Source: Caproiciproducens galactitolivorans (GTDB lineage: Bacteria > Bacillota > Clostridia > Oscillospirales > Acutalibacteraceae). Taken from it: 64,000 bases of DNA. Every line of letters starts with the position of its first letter. The stretch's first letter is position 1. Positions 34,052-42,618 of the stretch are shown piece after piece. The notes beneath the pieces were generated by a model that saw only the letters and a program-made list of their open reading frames with translations, was not told the DNA's origin and ran no database searches. A program made the translations under genes and the position numbers. Location: positions 62,001-126,000 of the forward strand of contig NZ_JAPOHA010000001.1 of the NCBI RefSeq assembly GCF_026672255.1, given 5' to 3'.

Positions 34052-34597
34052 TTAGAAAAATCTTCTCCTGAGGGATAATTCCGAGAGCAGCAAAATATCA
34101 ATCATGTCACGGAATAATCCTCTCCGGCGAAATCGGCGGTCAAAAAACCCGGGATGGGAAAAGCCGGGACCAAAACCTAACATTCCAAGGCCAATTCCGA
34201 ACGGCGGGTCGGACGGATCGTTGTCTTTCATTTTTTGCTCCGATTCACGCGCATATTCCGCCAGGTCGGGATGCATTCTGCATACGTCTTCGTAAATACC
34301 GTCGCCCATTTGCTCGATCATTTCCTGAGAAGGCATCATGGGCCCGAAGGAATCCATCTGATCGCAGGCGATTAAAATATAGGGCTGCAATTTGTAATAA
34401 ACTTCCGGATAAGCCATCTGCACCTTTCTGCTCATAAAAGGAATGCCCTGCATCGGACAGCGGCAGGACGGTACCATTTCCGGCATTGGCGCTGCCGGAT
34501 TCATGGAAGAAATCAGGTTTTCCTCGAATGGTTTCTCACTTATATTGCTTATATTGCTTACATTTTCATTGCTTATATTCATATTTGCTTGTTGCAC
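34052..34597 (-). CDS. Uncharacterised protein, possibly spore-associated
   Basis: A 181-residue protein of no family I can name. The N terminus is Asn/Ser-rich; a central block CRCPMQG...YPEVYYKLQPYILIACDQMD...IYEDVCRMHPDL resembles small clostridial proteins of unknown role; the C terminus is rich in Phe, Gly and Arg. GTG 34597 is chosen as start because GGAGG lies 7 bases upstream. The Met at 34630 has no ribosome site and would precede the transcript start of a CATAAGATA promoter. That sigma-K-like element hints at late mother-cell expression, as for coat proteins. Confidence 0.6.
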   Translation of the reverse strand: MQQANMNISNENVSNISNISEKPFEENLISSMNPAAPMPEMVPSCRCPMQGIPFMSRKVQMAYPEVYYKLQPYILIACDQMDSFGPMMPSQEMIEQMGDGIYEDVCRMHPDLAEYARESEQKMKDNDPSDPPFGIGLGMLGFGPGFSHPGFFDRRFRRRGLFRDMIDILLLSELSLRRRFF

Positions 34598-34632
34598 TTT
34601 GCTTCCTCCGTTTCCTTTATTGCGGGACATTC

Positions 34633-34660
34633 TATCTTATGATTCGCGTAAACGTATTGT
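34633..34660 (-). promoter_or_regulatory. Candidate sigma-K-type promoter
   Basis: Read leftward: AC (34660-34659), 17 bp, CATAAGATA (34641-34633). This fits the Bacillus sigma-K pattern AC-16/17-CATANNNTA. The expected start site near 34626 leaves only the GTG start of the downstream gene in the message. Confidence 0.5.
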
Positions 34661-34719
34661 CACAAGATCGATCATCGGCCGGTCGATTTTCCGTACGGAG
34701 TCCGCAAACATCAGCTTAA

Positions 34720-34766
34720 AAAGAAAAACCGCGCCTGTTTGTCCGGGTGGAACAACGGGCGCGGTT
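34720..34766 (-). terminator. Terminator after the 35-residue peptide gene
   Basis: Read leftward, AACCGCGCC (34766-34758) pairs with GGCGCGGTT (34735-34727), then UUUUCUU. It stands 12 bases past the stop of the small gene, so that transcript is a discrete unit. Confidence 0.85.
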
Positions 34767-34778
34767 TCGGGGAATCCC

Positions 34779-34886
34779 TCAATCTTTCGGTTTTAAACGG
34801 GCGGCGCCCAGCGCAACAACAGCCGCGCCGCATAAAGTGACAACGATACCGAGTACAAACTCGGCGATGGACAAACCTTTTCTCAA
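34779..34886 (-). CDS. 35-residue single-span membrane peptide
   Basis: A TTG-started frame coding MRKGLSIAEFVLGIVVTLCG... and ending ...ARLKPKD. It has one hydrophobic span (about residues 8-28) between basic ends. GAGGTG lies 9 bases upstream; a sigma-A promoter (34907-34935) and a terminator (34720-34766) bracket it exactly. An ATG in another frame, at the ribosome site, codes only three residues. Function unknown; not recognised as a toxin family. Confidence 0.55.
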   Translation of the reverse strand: MRKGLSIAEFVLGIVVTLCGAAVVALGAARLKPKD

Positions 34887-34906
34887 TTTTTCATCACCTC
34901 TTTTTC

Positions 34907-34935
34907 AGTATAGCGTATGAAAAGGCATATGACAA
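34907..34935 (-). promoter_or_regulatory. Promoter of the small membrane peptide
   Basis: Read leftward: -35 TTGTCA (34935-34930), a 17-bp spacer and -10 TATACT (34912-34907). Confidence 0.75.
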
Positions 34936-34979
34936 TAAAGAATATTTACGAAAGGCTACATAAGGAGAATTCTATTCGT

Positions 34980-35008
34980 TAGACGAACGGTTTCGATTAT
35001 GTTATAAT
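34980..35008 (+). promoter_or_regulatory. Promoter of the DEAD-box helicase gene
   Basis: A -35-like TAGACG (34980-34985), a 17-bp spacer and TATAAT (35003-35008). The leader is about 70 bases. Confidence 0.6.
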
Positions 35009-35083
35009 TTATAGAACAACAGATGGATAGAGGGTTTCCAAATGCTGCACAATGACAGATGAAAATCAATATTAGGAGAAATT

Positions 35084-36412
35084 ATGAACTTTAACGATCT
35101 CAAACTCAATCCAAGAATTTTAGACGCACTCGAAAAAGAAAATTATGTAAAACCGACCCCGATTCAGGAGCTGGCGATACCGCTCGTACTGGAAGGGAAG
35201 GATTTACTGGGCTGTGCACAGACGGGAACCGGAAAAACGGCCGCATTCGCCGTGCCGATTTTGCAGCTTCTCAGTACGCGTGCGGTGAACAAAAGCGAAC
35301 CGCGCAAAATACGCTCGCTGATCTTAACGCCGACAAGGGAGCTTGCCCTTCAGATTTATGATAATTTTCATTCGTACGGACGGTATACAAGGCTTCATGC
35401 CTGCGTGGTGTTCGGCGGCGTATCCCAGAAGATGCAGGTGGAAAAACTGAAACGGGGCGTGGATATTCTGGTCGCGACGCCCGGTCGGCTCAATGATTTG
35501 ATGAATCAGGGATATATCGACCTGCAATTTGTGGAGATTCTGGTTTTAGATGAAGCGGACCGTATGCTCGATATGGGTTTTATTGCGGATGTAAAGAAAA
35601 TTATTACAAAAATACCGGCGCAAAGGCAGACGCTGTTATTTTCCGCAACAATGCCGAAGGAAATCGAAGAAATGGCGGAATCCATGCTGAAAGATCCGGA
35701 ATATGTTACGGTTACGCCGCCCGCAACCACGGTGGAGAAAATTGAGCAGTCCGTTTATTTTGTGGACAAGGACAATAAGCGAAAGCTTCTTATCGATCTT
35801 TTAAGAAATCCGGAAATCAAATCGGCTTTGGTTTTCACCCGGACAAAACACGGTGCGGACAAAGTGGAAAAGGAACTGGTCCGTGCCGGAATCGGCGCGC
35901 AGTCGATTCACGGAAATAAATCGCAGTTTGCGCGGCAGACCGCGCTGAACAGCTTTAAAAACGGAAGCATCCGTGTCCTTGTCGCAACGGATATTGCGGC
36001 AAGAGGAATCGATATTGAAAAACTGTCCTGTGTTTTTAATTACGATCTTCCGGAAGTACCCGAAACCTACGTGCACCGAATCGGAAGAACCGGACGGGCG
36101 GGATTAAGCGGGACCGCCGTTTCCTTCTGCTGTATTGATGAAAAAGAGTATTTAAGGAATATCCAGAAGCTTATTGGCATGACCGTTCCGGTGGTGGAGG
36201 AGAATCCCTATCCCATGCTGATTACGACGCCGACGCCGAAGTCGAAACGCCGCCGTCCTTCCGAACGAAGCTCCGAGCCGAGGCGTCCGGCCTTGCTGAA
36301 AAAGGAAGTTCGCCCAAAAGAAACGAAAAGTGAACAGCAAAAACGGAGCTATCCCACAAAAAAGCAAAGGGGAAAACCGAACTGGAGAAGCAAAGCGTAT
36401 CATAAGGATTAA
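35084..36412 (+). CDS. DEAD-box ATP-dependent RNA helicase
   Basis: A 442-residue RhlE/CshA-type helicase. The Q motif (PTPIQ, about residue 27), Walker A AQTGTGKT (about 47), PTRELA, VLDEAD, SAT, ARGID and HRIGRTGRAG are all intact. The last 70 residues are a Lys/Arg/Ser-rich tail, typical of RNA-binding extensions that hold the enzyme on ribosomal or structured RNA. Likely roles: ribosome assembly or mRNA decay, often cold-induced. Transcribed alone; a terminator follows. Confidence 0.93.
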   Translation: MNFNDLKLNPRILDALEKENYVKPTPIQELAIPLVLEGKDLLGCAQTGTGKTAAFAVPILQLLSTRAVNKSEPRKIRSLILTPTRELALQIYDNFHSYGRYTRLHACVVFGGVSQKMQVEKLKRGVDILVATPGRLNDLMNQGYIDLQFVEILVLDEADRMLDMGFIADVKKIITKIPAQRQTLLFSATMPKEIEEMAESMLKDPEYVTVTPPATTVEKIEQSVYFVDKDNKRKLLIDLLRNPEIKSALVFTRTKHGADKVEKELVRAGIGAQSIHGNKSQFARQTALNSFKNGSIRVLVATDIAARGIDIEKLSCVFNYDLPEVPETYVHRIGRTGRAGLSGTAVSFCCIDEKEYLRNIQKLIGMTVPVVEENPYPMLITTPTPKSKRRRPSERSSEPRRPALLKKEVRPKETKSEQQKRSYPTKKQRGKPNWRSKAYHKD

Positions 36413-36511
36413 GCCCTGTTTGTTTTGCTGAACTTACGCTGCGTTAAGAAAACGGGAAGAGTTCTGCCGGATTTTCCCTGCCGGGCGCAGTTAAATTTTA
36501 CAAAGCTAAAG

Positions 36512-36545
36512 AAAACCGCCGTGAGAATTTCGCGGCGGTTTTTCA
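36512..36545. terminator. Bidirectional terminator after the helicase gene
   Basis: AAAACCGCCG (36512-36521) pairs with CGGCGGTTTT (36533-36542), and T or A runs flank both sides. Confidence 0.88.
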
Positions 36546-36560
36546 TAACAGTTTACGATA

Positions 36561-36782
36561 TTATAGTTTAAAATCATCCGCCCGATACCGTTTTAAAGGC
36601 GGAAGGTTATTGGGGGAACGTTTCAGCGGGTCGTAAGAAAAGCGGCTGCAGCTTCCGTCCAGCTGAAGGTATCTTCCAAGGCCGCAGACATCCGCTCCGT
36701 CAAAGTCGGAACTGTTTGTGCAGTATTTGCAATTCGTTTCAATATTCTTGCCAAATAGTTTTTCTTTTTTCTTTCCAAACAT
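36561..36782 (-). CDS. Small four-cysteine protein, conserved but uncharacterised
   Basis: A 73-residue soluble protein. NCKYC gives a CxxC pair near residue 18, with single cysteines near 33 and 45; the layout could bind zinc. The tail YDPLKR...P..L..Y..DDFKL is a pattern I associate with a widespread clostridial family without known function. AGGAGA precedes the ATG. Confidence 0.7.
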   Translation of the reverse strand: MFGKKKEKLFGKNIETNCKYCTNSSDFDGADVCGLGRYLQLDGSCSRFSYDPLKRSPNNLPPLKRYRADDFKL

Positions 36783-36864
36783 TTTCTACTCTCCTAAAAT
36801 GTACAAATCGTATCTTCTGTAATCTTCGGTTGTATAGAATTTCTTTGACAACCCTATTATAGCA

Positions 36865-37923
36865 TCAGATATCCTCAATTTCCAGTTTTTCACGCGGAAG
36901 GCAAATTATGAGTGCGATACAAAGAATAATTAATGCCGCGGAAGCCGGAACGGACCCGGAAAGGCTTGGCGTCAGCGGTTTCGATATATTGCTGAACGCT
37001 TCGATGTCAACGGGAAAGACCCGCATCAGCAGTACGGTTGTCAGCGCGGCAAGCAGGCCGTGCAGCAGGCGGTAAAAAACGAAGCGGGGAAGATGCACCT
37101 TTATATTGGGAAAGAAGGACAGAATCTGGAAATGTACGCTGATGCCCGCCCAGCCGATGGCGAGCGAAAACGCCCACAGCGGTACGCCCAGCTTGGTAAG
37201 ATCGGAGCAGCCGCCCGTCACCTCCATCAGTGCCGAAAGCACGGTTGAGGCGATCGGCTGCTTTACCCAGATTCGAAACAGGTTTAAAAAAGCGGCGAAT
37301 AAGATGACGAAACAGCACATCCCGACCATTGCTTTCGCGGCGTCCGCCGCCGAGAGCACCAGCGCGTTCGCCGCTCCGACTCCGCGCCGTTTCCCGGCCT
37401 TGCGGGGTACCGTTTCGTTTTTTGCGGAAATACTGCACAGAATGCTTAAAAAGAAGGAGGCAATCAACTGCGAAGCAAAAAGAATTCCGCCGGCGCGGGA
37501 GCTCTTTAAAAATCCGGCGCCCACCGCGCTGATAACAAAAGCGGGCCCGGCGTTTACGCAGAAGCAAAGCATTCGCGCCGCCTGGCTTTCCGTCAAGGCG
37601 CCGCATTCGTACAGCGCGGCGATGCCGCGCGCCCCGGTCGGGTATCCGCCGATCGCGCTCATCAGAATAGTTGCGGCGGCGCTGCCGGGCAGCTTCAGAA
37701 CTTTCCGGCAGGGCACTTCCAATACGTTCCCCATTTTTTCGGAAAATCCGGATTTTACGATAAATACGGATAATACCATAAACGGGTACAGGGAGGGTAC
37801 GAGAATTTGCAGGCAGTAGCCGATTCCGTTTTTTGCGCCCGCTGCTGCCTCTGCCGGAAAAATCAGAAGCGCGCACGCGGCAAGAAAAGTAAAGATGAGC
37901 AGAAGGCTCTGTCTGATTTTCAT
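36865..37923 (-). CDS. ylbJ: Sporulation integral membrane protein YlbJ-like
   Basis: A 352-residue membrane protein with about eight or more hydrophobic segments. It has the nucleoside-recognition/Gate pattern: SLYPFMVLSVF near residue 44, SAIGGYPTGARGIAALY near 90 and CFCVNAGPAFVISAVG near 120. YlbJ is needed for spore formation in Bacillus under sigma-E; what it transports is unknown. Its neighbours yqfC and yqfD, divergently transcribed, are also sporulation genes. GGTGG precedes the ATG. Confidence 0.83.
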   Translation of the reverse strand: MKIRQSLLLIFTFLAACALLIFPAEAAAGAKNGIGYCLQILVPSLYPFMVLSVFIVKSGFSEKMGNVLEVPCRKVLKLPGSAAATILMSAIGGYPTGARGIAALYECGALTESQAARMLCFCVNAGPAFVISAVGAGFLKSSRAGGILFASQLIASFFLSILCSISAKNETVPRKAGKRRGVGAANALVLSAADAAKAMVGMCCFVILFAAFLNLFRIWVKQPIASTVLSALMEVTGGCSDLTKLGVPLWAFSLAIGWAGISVHFQILSFFPNIKVHLPRFVFYRLLHGLLAALTTVLLMRVFPVDIEAFSNISKPLTPSLSGSVPASAALIILCIALIICLPREKLEIEDI

Positions 37924-37993
37924 AATCTACCACCGTTTCTTAAAGGAAAGTAAAATCCATGGGACTACAAATTATATATATGCCGCCGCGCGG

Positions 37994-38020
37994 ATATTTA
38001 CGCCACCGTCCGCATAGGCT
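37994..38020 (+). promoter_or_regulatory. Candidate sigma-E promoter of yqfC-yqfD
   Basis: ATATTT (37994-37999), 13 bp, CATAGGCT (38013-38020). Bacillus sigma-E promoters have an ATATTT-like -35 and a CATACAnT-like -10, and yqfCD belongs to that regulon there. Confidence 0.5.
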
Positions 38021-38047
38021 TAATGTGACAAAACGTTGAAGGCGGCG

Positions 38048-38305
38048 ATGATATTGGTTAAAAAAGTGAATATCCAAAAGCTGACGGCGCCGCTGAAAAT
38101 GCCGTCTCATATGGAAATAAACGGGAACCAGGAAGTCATTGTAGACGGCTGCAGCGGAGTGCTTGAGTACGACACCGACGTCGTCCGGATTAAAACGGGC
38201 AAACTGATTGTCCGCTTTACCGGCCGTGGCCTCGTGATTAAATGCCTTACCGCCGATTCTCTGGTGGTCGCAGGCTTTTTAACCGGGATTGAGTTTATTG
38301 TGTGA
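38048..38305 (+). CDS. yqfC: Sporulation protein YqfC (YabP/YqfC family)
   Basis: An 85-residue beta-rich protein. The family pattern is MPSHMEINGNQEVIVDGCSGVLEY, then a GKLIVRFTGRGLVIKCL core and a hydrophobic end. ATG 38048 has a GAAGG site five bases upstream; an in-frame TTG at 38036 lacks one. YqfC acts with YqfD in mother-cell sporulation in Bacillus. The yqfD start is 9 bases after the stop. Confidence 0.82.
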   Translation: MILVKKVNIQKLTAPLKMPSHMEINGNQEVIVDGCSGVLEYDTDVVRIKTGKLIVRFTGRGLVIKCLTADSLVVAGFLTGIEFIV

Positions 38306-38314
38306 GGTGGCGGG

Positions 38315-39496
38315 ATGATTTCTTTGCGACTGACGCGCTGGCTTTTAGGCTATGTGCGCTTTAAGACGGTCGGCGGCAGCTCCGAGCGCTTTCTGAATCA
38401 CTGCGCCCGTTCGGGCATTAATTTGTGGGACATTAAAAGCGGAAGAGAGTGCGAAGCCTGCGTGGCCGTTCAGGGTTACCGTGCGATTCGGGCCTGCGCG
38501 CGGAAGGCAAACGCAAAGGCGAAGGTACTGGAAAAACACGGTTTTCCGTTTGCGACGAAAGGAATTCGAAAGCGAAGGGGAATCCTTTACGGCACTATTC
38601 TGTTCTTTTTCATCCTGTATGTGCTGTCCATTCATGTCTGGAGCATTGAAATTATCGGAAACGAAACCATACCGACCCAGCAGATTCGGATGGAGCTCAC
38701 CCGTCTGGGGATAACGACCGGCACGCTGAAATCAAAGGTGCATCCGCTGGAGCTGCAGCAAAAGCTGATGCTGAAATTCCCGAAAATCAGCTGGCTGTCG
38801 GTGAACACAAGAGGGTGCAGCGCCGAAATCCATCTTCAGGAGAAGGTCGACCGGCCGCCGATGATTGAACCGGAAGAAAAGAGTTTCTGCAATATAAAAG
38901 CCTCCCAAACCGGGCAGATCATTTTTATGGATGTCTACGCGGGCACGCCGCAGGTTGCGGAAGGCGACGCCGTGATCGAGGGGCAGCTTTTAATCAGCAG
39001 TATTGTGGAAAACAATGCGGGGGAAGTCTCCCTTAAACATGCGGGGGGAAAGATCATTGCGGAAACCACCCATAGTTATTCGGCGGAAGTCAATTTAAAA
39101 CAGACGGCAGTCAGGCCGACGGGACAGACGGTAACCAGGCGCAGCCTCTGCCTGTTCGGGGCCCGCGTACCGCTCACCTTTGAGGGAAAACCGGACGCAA
39201 GCTATCGGGTGCAGGGGGTGCATACCGACGTCAAACTGATGAATTCCGTTCTGCCGCTCAGCATATACGAGGAAACATGGACGCAGGAGAAGGCGGAAAC
39301 GATCACGCTGACGAAGGCGCAGGCAATTGCCCAGGCACAGAAAATCATACAGGAAAAGATGAAAGAGGAATTAAAAGATGTAAAAATTATCACTTCCGCG
39401 CCGACCGAAAAAATAGCCGGAAACAAGCTGATTTATAATTTATTTATAAAATGTGAAGAAAATATTGCCCGAGAATCGGAAATATTAATAAAATAG
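38315..39496 (+). CDS. yqfD: Sporulation protein YqfD
   Basis: A 393-residue protein: a basic cytoplasmic N terminus of about 90 residues, one membrane segment near residues 92-108, then a large outside region with a POTRA-like start (IEIIGNETIPTQQIRMEL) and a Lys/Glu-rich end. This matches YqfD, a stage-IV-type sporulation protein. It is followed by the housekeeping genes phoH to recO, the order common to Firmicutes. Confidence 0.87.
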   Translation: MISLRLTRWLLGYVRFKTVGGSSERFLNHCARSGINLWDIKSGRECEACVAVQGYRAIRACARKANAKAKVLEKHGFPFATKGIRKRRGILYGTILFFFILYVLSIHVWSIEIIGNETIPTQQIRMELTRLGITTGTLKSKVHPLELQQKLMLKFPKISWLSVNTRGCSAEIHLQEKVDRPPMIEPEEKSFCNIKASQTGQIIFMDVYAGTPQVAEGDAVIEGQLLISSIVENNAGEVSLKHAGGKIIAETTHSYSAEVNLKQTAVRPTGQTVTRRSLCLFGARVPLTFEGKPDASYRVQGVHTDVKLMNSVLPLSIYEETWTQEKAETITLTKAQAIAQAQKIIQEKMKEELKDVKIITSAPTEKIAGNKLIYNLFIKCEENIARESEILIK

Positions 39497-39520
39497 AAAC
39501 AATTTTCGGCATTTATTATG

Positions 39521-39549
39521 GTGACGAATGAGAATTGTTGTGTTATAAT
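39521..39549 (+). promoter_or_regulatory. Promoter before phoH
   Basis: A -35-like GTGACG (39521-39526), a 17-bp spacer and TATAAT (39544-39549). It would let the phoH-ybeY-era-recO group be expressed in vegetative cells apart from the sporulation genes upstream. Confidence 0.5.
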
Positions 39550-39603
39550 AAAATTAATTTATCGTGTGACATTTGTTGCCCGATAACTTCTTAAGGTGAT
39601 AGA

Positions 39604-40563
39604 ATGTTTGAACAAAGGATTAATATAGACCGTATGGAACAGGCGGTTGCTCTTTTCGGCAACTTCGATGAAAATATCAAGCTGATTGAAAAGGAGTATC
39701 ATGTCAGTATTGTTGGGCGCGGCAGCGAAATAAAAGTTTCCGGAGAACCGGAAGACGTCGCTTTGGCGGTTCGCGCCATCGACAGCCTTTTAACGCTGAT
39801 TAACCGCGGAGAAGCATTAAGCGAGCAAAACGTGCGCTACTGCATTTCGCTTGTAAACGAAGGCAGCGAGTCAAAAATTGAAACCCTTGCAGGCGACTGC
39901 ATTTGTATAACGTCCAAAGGGAAACCGGTCAAGGCGAAAACACTGGGGCAGAAAAAATACTGCAGCGCCATTCAAAAAAATACGATTACCATCGGGGTGG
40001 GCCCCGCGGGAACCGGTAAAACCTATCTTGCCGTGGCGCTTGCGGTTACCGCGTTCCGCGCGCAGGAAGTAAACCGTATCATCCTGACGCGCCCGGCGGT
40101 GGAAGCCGGAGAAAAGCTTGGCTTTTTGCCGGGCGATCTCCAGCAGAAAGTAGACCCTTATCTGCGCCCCCTTTACGACGCGCTGTTCGACATGCTCGGA
40201 GCGGAGACTTATCAGAGATATGTTGAGCGGGGCAACATCGAGGTGGCTCCGCTCGCGTATATGCGCGGAAGAACGCTGGACGACAGCTTTATCATTCTCG
40301 ACGAAGCGCAGAACACCACGCCGGAGCAGATGAAGATGTTCCTTACCCGGCTGGGGTTCAATTCAAAAATGGTAATAACGGGCGATATTACCCAGATCGA
40401 TTTACCCGACGGCCGCCGGTCCGGTTTAAAAGACGTTATTAAGATTTTACGCGATGTGGACGATATAGCCCAAGTAAGGTTTAATGAAAAAGATGTCGTG
40501 CGCCATAAGCTGGTACAGGACATTATCAAAGCATATGAAAAAAATGAGGAGGCCGGGCGTTAA
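39604..40563 (+). CDS. phoH: PhoH-like ATPase
   Basis: A 319-residue PhoH/YbeZ protein. A KH-like RNA-binding part fills the first 100 residues. The ATPase has Walker A GPAGTGKTYLA near residue 139 and Walker B FIILDEAQNTTPEQMKMFLTR near 230. It is thought to work with YbeY in rRNA maturation or RNA remodelling, and ybeY begins 6 bases after its stop. Confidence 0.93.
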   Translation: MFEQRINIDRMEQAVALFGNFDENIKLIEKEYHVSIVGRGSEIKVSGEPEDVALAVRAIDSLLTLINRGEALSEQNVRYCISLVNEGSESKIETLAGDCICITSKGKPVKAKTLGQKKYCSAIQKNTITIGVGPAGTGKTYLAVALAVTAFRAQEVNRIILTRPAVEAGEKLGFLPGDLQQKVDPYLRPLYDALFDMLGAETYQRYVERGNIEVAPLAYMRGRTLDDSFIILDEAQNTTPEQMKMFLTRLGFNSKMVITGDITQIDLPDGRRSGLKDVIKILRDVDDIAQVRFNEKDVVRHKLVQDIIKAYEKNEEAGR

Positions 40564-40568
40564 TTAAA

Positions 40569-41078
40569 ATGGAAAAGATTAGAGTTATTATTGAGAACAA
40601 ACAAAAAGAAGTAAAAATCCCGACTGGCTTGCGCATGCTGGTCCGCCGCTGCTGCAACGCCGTACTGAGGATGGAAAAATTCGGCTCGCCCGCGGAAATC
40701 AGCGTAACGTTTGTCAATAACCAGCAGATTCAGGAACTGAATAAACAGTACCGGAACAAGGACGTTCCGACGGATGTTCTTTCTTTCCCGATGGGTGAAA
40801 ACGGCGTTTACGATATAAATCATTCCACCGGAGCGAAGATACTCGGCGATATCGTTATTTCCATGGAAAAAGCCGTGGAACAGGCGGATCGCTACGGGCA
40901 CAGCCTTGAGCGCGAGGTCGGTTATCTGTCGGTACATTCGATGCTGCATCTTCTTGGCTACGACCATGAAAACGGCGGTATCCAAAGGGTGCATATGCGT
41001 GAAAAAGAAGAACTGGTCATGACGCAGCTTGGTCTTCCGGGAACAAGCAGCTATGTACTGGATGAGGATGAGGAATAG
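40569..41078 (+). CDS. ybeY: Endoribonuclease YbeY (rRNA maturation)
   Basis: A 169-residue zinc ribonuclease. The three-histidine motif HSMLHLLGYDH is near residue 125, and TDVLSFP is near 70. It matures the 3' end of 16S rRNA and aids ribosome quality control. It has the standard context between phoH and dgkA/era. Confidence 0.94.
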   Translation: MEKIRVIIENKQKEVKIPTGLRMLVRRCCNAVLRMEKFGSPAEISVTFVNNQQIQELNKQYRNKDVPTDVLSFPMGENGVYDINHSTGAKILGDIVISMEKAVEQADRYGHSLEREVGYLSVHSMLHLLGYDHENGGIQRVHMREKEELVMTQLGLPGTSSYVLDEDEE

Positions 41079-41080
41079 GT

Positions 41081-41563
41081 TTGCGGTTTTTTAAAAGCTT
41101 TAAATATGCTTTTCGGGGGATCGTTTACTGTATTAACAATGAACGGAATATGCGAATACATACAGTGGCAGCGCTGTATGTATTCGTCTTTTCACTCTTT
41201 TTTAAAATGTCACGGACAAGCTATGCGGCGGTATTTTTAGCCGTTGCCATGGTGATGGCGGCGGAACTGTTCAACACGGTGGCGGAGGAGCTTTGCGATA
41301 TGACCGCGGCCAGCTTTCATCCGGTTGTCCGTATTGTGAAGGATATGGCTGCGGGCGCGGTTTTGGTCTGCGCCGTTTTTGCCGCCGCCGTCGGTATCTG
41401 CGTATTTTGGCAGCCCGCGGCGTTTCTGAAAATCCTTCAGTTTTTTGCCGCAAAGCCATTGATGCTTCTTTTGCTTGCCGTGTCTGTTGCAGTAAGCATT
41501 GTGTTTATTATATCCGGCCCGATTGGAATCCGTGACCATATCCGGAGAAATCGTGAAGAATGA
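41081..41563 (+). CDS. dgkA: Diacylglycerol/undecaprenol kinase family protein
   Basis: A 160-residue membrane protein. The first 100 residues match the DgkA family: SFKYAFRGI, NERNMRIH and an AAELFNTVAEELCD catalytic segment near residue 65. About 50 extra residues add further hydrophobic segments at the C terminus. Gram-positive members phosphorylate undecaprenol. It uses a TTG start at 41081, with GAGGAATAGG overlapping the end of ybeY. Confidence 0.87.
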   Translation: MRFFKSFKYAFRGIVYCINNERNMRIHTVAALYVFVFSLFFKMSRTSYAAVFLAVAMVMAAELFNTVAEELCDMTAASFHPVVRIVKDMAAGAVLVCAVFAAAVGICVFWQPAAFLKILQFFAAKPLMLLLLAVSVAVSIVFIISGPIGIRDHIRRNREE

Positions 41564-41573
41564 GGAGAAATAT

Positions 41574-42497
41574 ATGATAGAGCGAACAGGAGAGAAGTCG
41601 GCCTTTATTGCAATTGTAGGCCGTCCGAATGTAGGGAAATCGTCCCTTTTGAACGCGATGCTCGGACAGAAGGTCGCGATTGTTTCCAACAAACCGCAGA
41701 CAACGCGCACACGTATTATGGGCGTGCTGACGCAGGAAGAATATCAGCTTGTCTTTATCGACACCCCCGGCCTTTTAAAGCCGCACAACCAGCTTGGCGA
41801 ATATATGGCGCGTTCCGTAAGCGAGTCTGTTGCCGGTGTGGACGCGTGCCTTTTGGTGGTGGAAGCGGGAAAAAAGACGTCTCCCGCCGATTTAACGCTG
41901 ATCGAAAAATTCAAATCGCTTCAAATGCCGGCGGTTCTGGCGATCAATAAAATTGATCTGCTGGCGGATAAAAGCGCGTTAATGTCCCAGATTTCCGAGC
42001 TTTCCGCCCTCTATGCGTTTGAAGCCGTCGTGCCGGTTTCGGCGATTGACGGCAATGGGATAAAGGATTTAACGGCGGAACTGGAAAACCTCGCCATGCC
42101 GGGCGGCCATTTCTTTGAGGAGGATATGCTGACCGACCAGTCGGAACGTGTTTTGGCCGGGGAAATGATACGCGAAAAGCTGCTGCGCCTTTGCAGCAAA
42201 GAGGTTCCCCACGGCATCGCCGTTGTGGTGGAGCGGATGCATGAGCGGAGCGACAAAAGCGGCATAACCGATATCGACGCGACCATCTATTGCGAAAAAG
42301 ACAGCCATAAAGGGATTATTATCGGGCACAGCGGCGCGATGCTTAAAAAAGTGGGCACGCTTGCGCGCGAGGACATGGAACGCTTTTTCGACTGCAAAAT
42401 TAATCTGAAATTATGGGTCAAAGTGAAAGAAGACTGGCGCAACCGCGCGGAGGTTTTGCGCAGCTTCGGTTTTGACAGCAATCATTTTAACCAATAA
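41574..42497 (+). CDS. era: GTPase Era
   Basis: A 307-residue GTPase. It has G1 GRPNVGKSS, G2 TTRTR, G3 DTPG and G4 NKID in the first half and a KH domain (IIIGHSGAMLKKVG) in the second. It binds 16S rRNA during 30S assembly. The start is at ATG 41574 behind GAGGAGAAA; a longer frame would overlap dgkA. Confidence 0.95.
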   Translation: MIERTGEKSAFIAIVGRPNVGKSSLLNAMLGQKVAIVSNKPQTTRTRIMGVLTQEEYQLVFIDTPGLLKPHNQLGEYMARSVSESVAGVDACLLVVEAGKKTSPADLTLIEKFKSLQMPAVLAINKIDLLADKSALMSQISELSALYAFEAVVPVSAIDGNGIKDLTAELENLAMPGGHFFEEDMLTDQSERVLAGEMIREKLLRLCSKEVPHGIAVVVERMHERSDKSGITDIDATIYCEKDSHKGIIIGHSGAMLKKVGTLAREDMERFFDCKINLKLWVKVKEDWRNRAEVLRSFGFDSNHFNQ

Positions 42498-42618
42498 GGC
42501 AAAGCATATTTTAACAGTAAAATTTGTCAGTTTATGGGTTTAAATCATTTATTTACCGCTCATATAAGAGGATTTAAGGCAAATACTTAAATTAGCAAAT
42601 GAAAAAGGAGCGGGAAAA

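Noticed and set aside
36421-36511. Possible small gene between helicase stop and terminator
   Set aside because: No frame with a start and ribosome site; it reads as ordinary 3' untranslated sequence.
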